This document shows positions 1 to 5,802 of a stretch of DNA of 6,819 nt, piece after piece. The DNA is from an uncultured Flavobacteriales bacterium (GTDB taxonomy: Bacteria; Bacteroidota; Bacteroidia; Flavobacteriales_D; Sanyastnellaceae). The position numbers and the translations under genes are program-made. The stretch is from positions 1 through 6,819 of the forward strand of contig CALACF010000121.1 in assembly GCA_937890245.1 (NCBI GenBank), in the 5' to 3' direction. Within the stretch, counting starts at the first letter, position 1. Each line of letters opens with the position of its first letter. The notes beneath the pieces are model-generated. The model was given only the letters and a program-made list of their open reading frames with translations, did not search any database and had not been told where the DNA came from.

Positions 1-68
1 CATCAGCGAGCAAGATGCAGAATTTTCCGAACCTTCGACCTACTTTTACCGCGCAAAACTATTTCGAT

Positions 69-1700
69 ATGCACAACGCATTTTTCCAAGTCCCCTACCC
101 CGAGAACGAGCCCGTTTACACGTATGGCCCTGATTCTGACGAGCGCAAGACCTTGTTGGACACATACAAATCCATGCTCAATGCCGATCCGGTAGACGTA
201 CCGATGGTCATTGGCGGCAAGACGATTCGTACCGCAGACCGCAGACCGTTGACCCCGCCCCATGACCACAAGCGGGTGATTGGTTATGCCAATTTCGGTG
301 ATGCTTCCCACGTAAAGAGTGCCATTGACGCAGCCATGGAGGCCAAGAGCGCCTGGGCAGGATTGGCCTGGGAACACCGAATGAGCGTATTTCTTCGCGC
401 TGCAGAAATGCTCGCTGGTCCCTGGCGTGCACGGATCAACGCCGCAACGATGCTCGCACAGGGCAAGAATATGGGCCAAGCAGAGGTGGACGCTGCTTGC
501 GAGTTCATCGACTTCTTGCGCTTCAACGCGCATTTTGCGCAGGAGATTTACGCCCAGCAGCCCGAGTCTTCTCCGGGCGTTTGGAACCGATTGGAATACC
601 GTCCACTCGAAGGATTTGTCTTCGCAGTGACCCCATTCAACTTCACTGCCATCGCGGGCAACCTGCCGATTGCAGCCGCAATGATGGGCAACACGGTTGT
701 GTGGAAGCCATCTGATCAACAGATTTACAGTGCCAACGTCATTATGGAGCTGCTTTACGAAGCGGGCCTGCCTGAAGGCGTGATCAACTTGGTCACCGTG
801 GACGGCCCTGTTGCCGGAGACGTTGTATTCAAGCACCCCGACTTGGCCGGATTGCACTTCACCGGTTCGACCGCCGTTTTCCGCCACATGTGGAGTGAGA
901 TCGGCGCCAACATCGCACGCTACAAAAGCTACCCCCGTATCGTTGGAGAGACCGGAGGAAAGGACTTCATCCTCGCCCACAAGTCGGCAGACGCAGACCA
1001 AGTGGTTACGGGCATCGTGCGCGGTGCTTTCGAGTTCCAAGGACAGAAATGCAGTGCCGCTTCTAGGGCTTACATCCCGAGCAACTTGTGGGGCGAAATC
1101 GAGCCAAAGCTCGTCGCCATGACGGGCGCCCTCAAGATGGGCTCCCCGGAAGACCCGACCAACTTCATTGGAGCTGTCATTTCAAAGGCGGCATTCGACA
1201 GGATCGCGGGCTACATCGATTGGATCAAAGAGCAAGACGACGCTGAGATCATCGCAGGCGGCGGATACGACGACAGCGTCGGCTACTTCATTGAGCCCAC
1301 CGTTGTGGTGACGACCAACCCCAAGTTCCGCACCCTCGACGAAGAAATCTTCGGCCCGGTTGTGACGCTATATGTCTACCCGGAAGATGATTTTGACGAT
1401 GTGTTAGAACTGGTTGACTCGACGAGCGAGTACGCACTGACCGGCGCCATATTCGCGCGTGATCGCTACGTGATTGACGACGCCATGCGCGCCTTGGAAA
1501 ACGCTGCAGGCAACTTCTACATCAACGACAAGCCCACAGGCGCAGTGGTAGGCCAACAGCCCTTCGGCGGCGCTCGTGGCTCTGGCACCAACGACAAGGC
1601 CGGATCCTATCTCAACTTGGTTCGTTGGGTGAGCCCGCGGACGATCAAGGAGACCTTGCTAACGCCAACCCGGTACGAATACCCTTTCCACCAGGCGTGA
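69..1700 (+). CDS. pruA: L-glutamate gamma-semialdehyde (P5C) dehydrogenase
   Basis: This NAD-dependent aldehyde dehydrogenase oxidises L-glutamate gamma-semialdehyde (the open form of P5C) to glutamate, the second step of proline degradation in the cytoplasm. Numbered from the chosen start (543 aa), it shows TPFNF (188-192, oxyanion Asn191), the HFTGS cofactor loop (263-267), the general base Glu294 in VGETGGKD, the catalytic Cys328 in GQKCSAASR, EEIFGPVV (425-432), and the substrate-site signature PFGGARGSGTNDKAG near 498-512. The last motif and the overall length match the mitochondrial ALDH4A1-like group rather than the C-terminal half of PutA; no proline dehydrogenase domain is attached. 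An in-frame ATG at 15 would add 18 residues, but family members start near MxxAFFQVP, so 69 is preferred. Neither start has a Shine-Dalgarno sequence, and any promoter lies largely left of the window. All key residues are intact. The family assignment is firm; the start is moderately sure. Confidence 0.95.
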   Translation: MHNAFFQVPYPENEPVYTYGPDSDERKTLLDTYKSMLNADPVDVPMVIGGKTIRTADRRPLTPPHDHKRVIGYANFGDASHVKSAIDAAMEAKSAWAGLAWEHRMSVFLRAAEMLAGPWRARINAATMLAQGKNMGQAEVDAACEFIDFLRFNAHFAQEIYAQQPESSPGVWNRLEYRPLEGFVFAVTPFNFTAIAGNLPIAAAMMGNTVVWKPSDQQIYSANVIMELLYEAGLPEGVINLVTVDGPVAGDVVFKHPDLAGLHFTGSTAVFRHMWSEIGANIARYKSYPRIVGETGGKDFILAHKSADADQVVTGIVRGAFEFQGQKCSAASRAYIPSNLWGEIEPKLVAMTGALKMGSPEDPTNFIGAVISKAAFDRIAGYIDWIKEQDDAEIIAGGGYDDSVGYFIEPTVVVTTNPKFRTLDEEIFGPVVTLYVYPEDDFDDVLELVDSTSEYALTGAIFARDRYVIDDAMRALENAAGNFYINDKPTGAVVGQQPFGGARGSGTNDKAGSYLNLVRWVSPRTIKETLLTPTRYEYPFHQA

Positions 1701-1718
1701 AGGAAAGTCCATTCATAA

Positions 1719-1746
1719 AAAAAGGGCCCCAATTGGGGCCCTTTTT
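1719..1746. terminator. Bidirectional intrinsic terminator between convergent genes
   Basis: The 28 bases form a perfect palindrome: an arm AAAAAGGGCCCC, a loop AATT that is itself self-complementary, and the matching arm GGGGCCCTTTTT. The GC core is seven pairs flanked by an A-run on one side and a T-run on the other, so it reads as a Rho-independent terminator on both strands. It lies 18 bp after the pruA stop and 39 bp after the stop of the minus-strand gene that converges on it, which fits shared use. Confidence 0.9.
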
Positions 1747-1785
1747 GCGTTGAAGCAGCGCAATCAATACGCCACTAAAGTACGA

Positions 1786-2727
1786 TCACTTCTCTCCTTT
1801 CTTCTTGTGAACGCGCTTGCGCTTCGCCGGCTTCAGTTTGGGCGGCATCTCATTTTTGGCATCTGCCTTTGCTGTTGACTTGGGCTTAGAACCAGACTTG
1901 GCCTGTTCCAGATCCGCCTGAAACGAGTCCTTTATCGGTGCACGCTTTTTCTGCGGAACAATGCGTTTAACAGACCGATCAACAACAGCCTTCAAGGGCT
2001 TGGCGCTCACTTTCAAAGATGTCTTGCCAGATGTTGCGGGTTTCTTTAGAAGCAGTGCGTCAGCGACCTCTTTTGCAGCGCGCTCTTCATCACCACGTAC
2101 AATATCGGCGGGTGTCAAAGACATCCGAGAATGAATCTTGGCCATGTCTTCAATCGGTGCCGTGCCGCGACGGGCAATCTGTCCGCGCATTTCTTCTGGG
2201 AGACGGGCCAATTCGACAAATTTTTCCTGGTACGCAGGCGTCAAGTCTCCTCCTTCTGCGAGCCAAGCAGTCAAAACGATAAAACGCTCCTTGCGGCCTT
2301 CAATGCCTTTCGTGTCAATTTTTCCAGCAACTGTTCGCAATCGGAATGTCGCGTTGAGAACAGATGAACGGGCCTCCTTCAACTTGCCGTCTGGAAGGTT
2401 GTGCATAATCATCGCATCGCGAATCAACTCGTTGTAGCTTAACGGGCGATCAGATTGGCGGAGACGACGCATGATGAAGTCACCCCAAACGCTTTTGGGA
2501 CCGCGCTTTTTTGGTCGACCTCGCTTTCCAGCTGCCTCTGAAGCTGGTTTCGAAACACGCAGTTTTGCGGGCGCATTTGAAGCCACACGAGCTTTACCGG
2601 AACCGAGGGCACTGAAAACTTGGTCGATGTATTGAAGCTTAACTAAAAGATCATTTCTCTCCTTTTCATAGTAGGCACGGACGGCATTGAGGTCCGCTCC
2701 TTCGAGCAGTATGCTATTCTTAGACAT
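1786..2727 (-). CDS. Basic AT-hook protein with probable winged-helix domain, function unknown
   Basis: I do not recognise this 313-residue protein as a named family. Residues 11-42 (ADLNAVRAYYEKERNDLLVK onward) look like an amphipathic, possibly coiled-coil helix. Residues 67-78 (GKRGRPKKRGPK) contain the RGRP core of an AT-hook, a minor-groove DNA-binding motif. Residues 80-152 (VWGDFIMRRLRQSDRPLSYN onward, ending ERFIVL) have a helix/helix/strand pattern with a 'PLSYNELIRDA' segment like winged-helix domains of the HARE-HTH type; this is inference from pattern only. From about 228 the chain is rich in Lys, Ala, Pro and Ser and ends in KRKRVHKKKGEK, like histone H1-like tails. A nucleoid-associated or regulatory DNA-binding role is plausible. 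In-frame ATGs at 2799 and 2769 give longer forms with a low-complexity start; 2727 is preferred because MSKNSILLEG leads straight into the helix. No Shine-Dalgarno sequence or clear promoter is seen upstream. Confidence 0.8.
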   Translation of the reverse strand: MSKNSILLEGADLNAVRAYYEKERNDLLVKLQYIDQVFSALGSGKARVASNAPAKLRVSKPASEAAGKRGRPKKRGPKSVWGDFIMRRLRQSDRPLSYNELIRDAMIMHNLPDGKLKEARSSVLNATFRLRTVAGKIDTKGIEGRKERFIVLTAWLAEGGDLTPAYQEKFVELARLPEEMRGQIARRGTAPIEDMAKIHSRMSLTPADIVRGDEERAAKEVADALLLKKPATSGKTSLKVSAKPLKAVVDRSVKRIVPQKKRAPIKDSFQADLEQAKSGSKPKSTAKADAKNEMPPKLKPAKRKRVHKKKGEK

Positions 2728-2841
2728 GGGGGTTGAGCGTTTTGTTGACGTCGAATTGTGTTGTGACATATTACTTAATGCCACGTCCGAAAGTTGCACA
2801 TAAAAAATTCACAAACAACGAAGATGCCGTCAAAAGAATAT

Positions 2842-2874
2842 AAAAAAAATCCCCGGAGGTTGCCCCCCGGGGAT
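2842..2874 (-). terminator. Intrinsic terminator of rnpB
   Basis: Read on the minus strand, the arm ATCCCCGG pairs with CCGGGGAT around a short GC-containing loop and is followed directly by a run of T (a run of eight A at 2842-2849 on the plus strand). It starts right at the 3' end of the RNase P RNA. There is no T-run on the other side, so it works only for minus-strand transcripts. It should separate rnpB from the downstream AT-hook protein gene. Confidence 0.85.
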
Positions 2875-3228
2875 AACAAGGCTATAAGCCGGATCCTGTA
2901 CTTCTCTCGAAGCTTCCATCATTGATCTATGCAACCTACCCTCTGGCATGGCGCGGGTCGCGCTCATAACGCCAGTGTACTTGGTCTTGCAGCCCGAAAG
3001 GTTTTCCTAAGCATTGCAGTCACCTGCAACCTGGTGGGCTCTTACCCCACCTTTTCAGCCTTACCTGTTCCCACTTGCGCGGGCCATCGGCGGTTTAAAT
3101 CTCTGTAGCACTATCTGTCACATCTCACGATGCGCCTCCCCTTATCACGGAGTACGGCACCCTGCGCTGTCCGGACTTTCCTCCCCGCTTCAGCCGAAAC
3201 TGCCACGGGGCGATGGAACACCTTGTCT
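2874..3228 (-). ncRNA. rnpB: RNase P RNA, bacterial type A
   Basis: This is the catalytic RNA of ribonuclease P, which trims the 5' leader from tRNA precursors. The minus strand carries the universal core: GAGGAAAGTCCGGAC and GCAGGGTGCCG near the 5' end, AAACCGCCGATGGCCCGCGC in the middle, GGTAAGAGCCCACC, the L15 GGGTAGG element whose GGT pairs with the tRNA CCA end, ATAGATCAATGATGG, and GGATCCGGCTTATAG near the 3' end. Helix P1 closes by ACAAGG (3226-3221) with CCTTGT (2881-2876), which fixes both ends to within a few bases. A P12-like hairpin has arms TTGCAG and CTGCAA with a GTGA loop. The length of about 355 nt fits type A. The P18 hairpin found in E. coli seems to be missing between GGTTGC and ATAGATCA. 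A -7 box lies directly upstream and a terminator directly downstream, so it is an independent transcription unit. Confidence 0.97.
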
Positions 3229-3231
3229 TTG

Positions 3232-3239
3232 CAAATATA
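3232..3239 (-). promoter_or_regulatory. Bacteroidota-type -7 promoter box for rnpB
   Basis: The minus strand reads TATATTTG, an exact match to the TAnnTTTG box recognised by the primary sigma factor of Bacteroidota. It ends four to six bases before the predicted 5' end of the RNase P RNA (about 3227-3228), the expected spacing. No TTTG is present at the usual -33 distance (about 19 bases upstream); the nearest TTG is only 10 bases upstream. The -33 region lies inside the last codons of the upstream peptidase gene. Confidence 0.75.
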
Positions 3240-3242
3240 CGT

Positions 3243-4586
3243 TCAGTCCCAAGTAACCTCAGCGCTCATGCGCTCGTCACTGCGGATGTATTCGACTGTA
3301 ACCGTTTGACCGGGCTCAAACAAGGCCAGGCCTTGCATGTAGCTCGTCATATCGACAACCTCGAGCGTGTCCATCTTGACAACGATGTCGCCCCGATGCA
3401 TGCCCGCCTTTTCTGCCGGACGGCCGGGATTGACGCCATCAATTCGCATGCCCACAGCAGTGTACATATAGTCAGGCATCACACCCAGCGTAACCTTGAA
3501 GGCCGGAGTCTCGTCTTTTGTAGAGTCAGCCGTTGCCGTGTACGGCACTTCTTCTATTGCATCCAAGCCTGCTACCAAGCACTGGGCGTAGTCTGTGATG
3601 GCGAGCATGCCTTCATGATTCAGCAGATCCGCCGTGTCAGTTGGCTTGTGGTACTGGGCGTGTTGGCCCGTAAAGAAGTGAAGCACAGGAATGCCTTCGA
3701 GATAGAACGACGTGTGGTCACTTGGCCCCACCCCAGATGGATCGATGACCAAGTGCAACCCCGCCTTATTGCAACTATCTACCAGTGCTGGCCAAACCGG
3801 CGAAGTGCCCGTTCCGTATACGAGCAAGGAATCGCCGTGCATCCGCCCAACCATATCGAAGTTAATCATCCAGCGGATGTCCTCGAGTGGAACCGTTGGA
3901 TTAGAGCAAAATGACTTCGAGCCCCAGAGGCCCTTTTCTTCCCCGCTGAATCCAGCGAACAAAACATTTTCAGAGGTAAGCCTTTCTTGTTTGTTACGCC
4001 GGGCAAGCTCCAACATCACAGCAACACCTGACGCGTTGTCATCTGCTCCGGGGTGAATTTGCAGCACCGATTCATCACCTTCCGGGCGGAACAAGCTGCT
4101 CTCATCACCAAAGCCTAGGTGGTCATAATGCGCTCCTATGACGCCCCAAGACTTGGAATTGGCCTCAGACGCGCCAAGAACATTAAAACCGTGGACCGGC
4201 TGGACCAGGGCGAGTCCGAGGTGTTTCTCGTCTTGACCACCCGTGTTGCCATGAACCTGTACCGCCGGGCGCGGCGTGTGGACGAAATTGTGGAAGAAGC
4301 CCGAATCTCCAGCCGCTGTTAGACCGTTCTCGATCATCCGACTCCAGAGCCAGTACCCCGCCATTTTTGCACCTTTCGTTCCTGTCTCGCGGCCCTCCAT
4401 TGCCGGTTGTACGAGCATACCCACGTCCCCTTGCATCATGTAAATAGCCAACTGCTCCTGCTCTGTTAATGGTTGGTTTTGCGCTTGTTGCGCATCTTGA
4501 CTAGCGCTTCCACATGATGCCAATCCCGCGGCGGCAAGCGATGCAAAAACGGCCAGGGTGAGCGTCCAAATTGATGATGATTTCAT
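3243..4586 (-). CDS. M28-family zinc aminopeptidase lipoprotein with PDZ domain
   Basis: A 447-residue secreted metallopeptidase that probably removes N-terminal residues from peptides in the periplasm or at the outer membrane. Residues 1-24 form a signal peptide ending in the lipobox LASC, so Cys25 should be lipidated. The M28 catalytic domain covers about 50-345 with all two-zinc ligands visible: His153 in GAHYDHLGFG, the bridging Asp182 in GADDNASG, Glu216 (catalytic) and Glu217 (ligand) in SGEEKGLWGS, Asp244 in NFDMVGR and His313 in QYHKPTDT. A PDZ domain follows (about 362-442, with VNPGRPAEKAGMHRGDIVVK), a common partner in this family and likely to bind peptide ends or partners. The start is the ATG directly before KSSS and the signal peptide; upstream is A-rich with no Shine-Dalgarno. 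The gene is divergent from the beta-propeller lipoprotein gene, and its stop lies 3 bp before the rnpB -7 box. The exact substrate cannot be told. Confidence 0.93.
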   Translation of the reverse strand: MKSSSIWTLTLAVFASLAAAGLASCGSASQDAQQAQNQPLTEQEQLAIYMMQGDVGMLVQPAMEGRETGTKGAKMAGYWLWSRMIENGLTAAGDSGFFHNFVHTPRPAVQVHGNTGGQDEKHLGLALVQPVHGFNVLGASEANSKSWGVIGAHYDHLGFGDESSLFRPEGDESVLQIHPGADDNASGVAVMLELARRNKQERLTSENVLFAGFSGEEKGLWGSKSFCSNPTVPLEDIRWMINFDMVGRMHGDSLLVYGTGTSPVWPALVDSCNKAGLHLVIDPSGVGPSDHTSFYLEGIPVLHFFTGQHAQYHKPTDTADLLNHEGMLAITDYAQCLVAGLDAIEEVPYTATADSTKDETPAFKVTLGVMPDYMYTAVGMRIDGVNPGRPAEKAGMHRGDIVVKMDTLEVVDMTSYMQGLALFEPGQTVTVEYIRSDERMSAEVTWD

Positions 4587-4612
4587 TTCCTATGATGATT
4601 GCTGAGGGTCAG

Positions 4613-4641
4613 TTGATTCCGCCAGCGAAGTTCTACATTCG
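4613..4641 (+). promoter_or_regulatory. Possible Bacteroidota promoter for the beta-propeller lipoprotein gene
   Basis: TTG at 4613-4615 is followed after 18 bp by TACATTCG at 4634-4641, one mismatch from the TAnnTTTG -7 box, with spacing in the range known for the phylum. The box ends 21 bp before the ATG at 4663, which implies a very short leader. The site lies in the 76-bp region shared with the divergent peptidase gene. The match is imperfect, so this is a modest-confidence call. Confidence 0.4.
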
Positions 4642-4662
4642 CGGCGTACAAAACACATCGAA

Positions 4663-5799
4663 ATGAGAGCAGTGAATTTTTGGTTTTTGGGAGGGCTTTT
4701 GGCCATCGCCGGATGTGGAGAAAGTGAGGATGAGGGCAGCTGTCCTTTTCACGAAGGCGACGACGCTGCGGCGGAAACGCATGAAGCCGACAGCTTGGAG
4801 GTCAAATCGCTGATCTACCCAGAGGAGGTACACTTTTCCAACATGCGCCAACTGACCTTTGGCGGGGACAATGCGGAGGCGTATTGGTCTTTTGACAGTG
4901 AGAGCCTGGTCTTTCAGGCCACCAATCCCCAGTGGAACCTAAGCTGCGATCAGATTTTCGTGATGGAGCTGGGCAAGGACAAACCTTCTCGCAAGCCGCC
5001 CACAATGGTGAGCACCGGCTATGGCCGCACGACCTGTGCCTACTTCATGCCCGGCGACGAGGATATCGTCTACGCCTCTACACACCTTGCCGACAGCGCA
5101 TGTCCCGAGGTGCCACACCGCGGACCAGAAGGTGAGTACGTCTGGCCTGTTTACGAGGGCTACGACATTTTCGTCGTGGATGTTCAAGGCGACAACCTAC
5201 GTCAATTGACCAACGAACCTGGGTATGATGCCGAGGCGACAGTAAGCCCCAAAGGCGACCGCATGGTGTTCACCAGCACGCGGGATGGAGATTTGGACCT
5301 CTATACAATGGCTATTGACGGATCAGACGTGCAGCGCGTGACCCATGAGCTCGGATACGACGGTGGCGCCTTTTTTTCTCCAGACGGCCAATGGCTAATC
5401 TGGCGCGCAAGCCGTCCCGAGGGTGAGCAAGCTGATCTTTACAAAGGCCTGCTTGAGCGTGGGCTGGTTCAACCGACTGCGATGGAGCTTTTCATCGGAC
5501 GCGTTGATGGGTCAGAACAGCGCCAACTCACGCATTTAGGCGGGGCCAATTGGGCGCCTTATTTCCACCCGAGTGGAGAAAAAGTACTGTTTTGCTCCAA
5601 CCACCAGTCGGGTAAATTCCCTTTCAACCTTTTCATGATTGACCTAGACGGAACGAATCTGGAGCAGATTACGTTTGACAGCGACTTTGATTCATTCCCG
5701 ATGTTTTCACCCGATGGAAAGCGCATTGCCTTCTCTTCCAACCGGAACAACGGGCGGACGCGAAACACAAATATGTTCGTGGCTGATTGGGTCGACTGA
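4663..5799 (+). CDS. TolB-like PD40 beta-propeller lipoprotein
   Basis: A 378-residue exported protein made almost wholly of WD40-like PD40 repeats, as in the propeller half of TolB; the N-terminal TolB domain is absent, so it is not TolB itself. The signal peptide ends in the lipobox AIAGC (Cys18). The acidic GESEDE directly after the Cys resembles surface lipoprotein export signals of Bacteroidota, so exposure on the cell surface is possible (inference). Repeat units are clearest as RQLT...D/S-P-D/K-G...F-S-N/T-R at about 62-88, 180-208, 225-250, 287-313 and 335-361, typified by FSPDGQWLIW, FHPSGEKVLF and FSPDGKRIAFSSNR; about six blades fit the length. Five Cys besides Cys18 (27, 95, 125, 147, 311) could form disulfides. 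Propellers of this type bind proteins or ligands; no catalytic residues can be named. The ATG at 4663 is the only start that gives the signal peptide. It converges with fadH, with only 3 bp between the stops. Confidence 0.9.
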   Translation: MRAVNFWFLGGLLAIAGCGESEDEGSCPFHEGDDAAAETHEADSLEVKSLIYPEEVHFSNMRQLTFGGDNAEAYWSFDSESLVFQATNPQWNLSCDQIFVMELGKDKPSRKPPTMVSTGYGRTTCAYFMPGDEDIVYASTHLADSACPEVPHRGPEGEYVWPVYEGYDIFVVDVQGDNLRQLTNEPGYDAEATVSPKGDRMVFTSTRDGDLDLYTMAIDGSDVQRVTHELGYDGGAFFSPDGQWLIWRASRPEGEQADLYKGLLERGLVQPTAMELFIGRVDGSEQRQLTHLGGANWAPYFHPSGEKVLFCSNHQSGKFPFNLFMIDLDGTNLEQITFDSDFDSFPMFSPDGKRIAFSSNRNNGRTRNTNMFVADWVD

Positions 5800-5802
5800 A
5801 GC

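Noticed and set aside
15..68. ATG at 15 as the start of pruA
   Set aside because: It adds 18 residues not usual in the family, which begins near the AFFQVP segment; the ATG at 69 fits better.
3..1040. A 345-residue open frame on the minus strand opposite pruA
   Set aside because: It lies wholly antisense to a firmly identified gene, its product is rich in Cys, His and Arg without any family motif, and it follows from codon bias of pruA.
2728..2841. Search for a promoter of the AT-hook protein gene
   Set aside because: Only a one-mismatch TTCTTTTG near the rnpB terminator was seen on the minus strand, with no -33 partner, so I do not call it.
3014..3256. An 80-residue plus-strand open frame inside the rnpB region
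   Set aside because: The sequence is the complement of conserved RNase P RNA core elements, so the frame is incidental.
3213..3914. A 233-residue plus-strand open frame across the end of rnpB and the peptidase gene
   Set aside because: It overlaps the RNase P RNA promoter and is antisense to the M28 catalytic domain, whose motifs are complete. The plus-strand product has no recognisable pattern.
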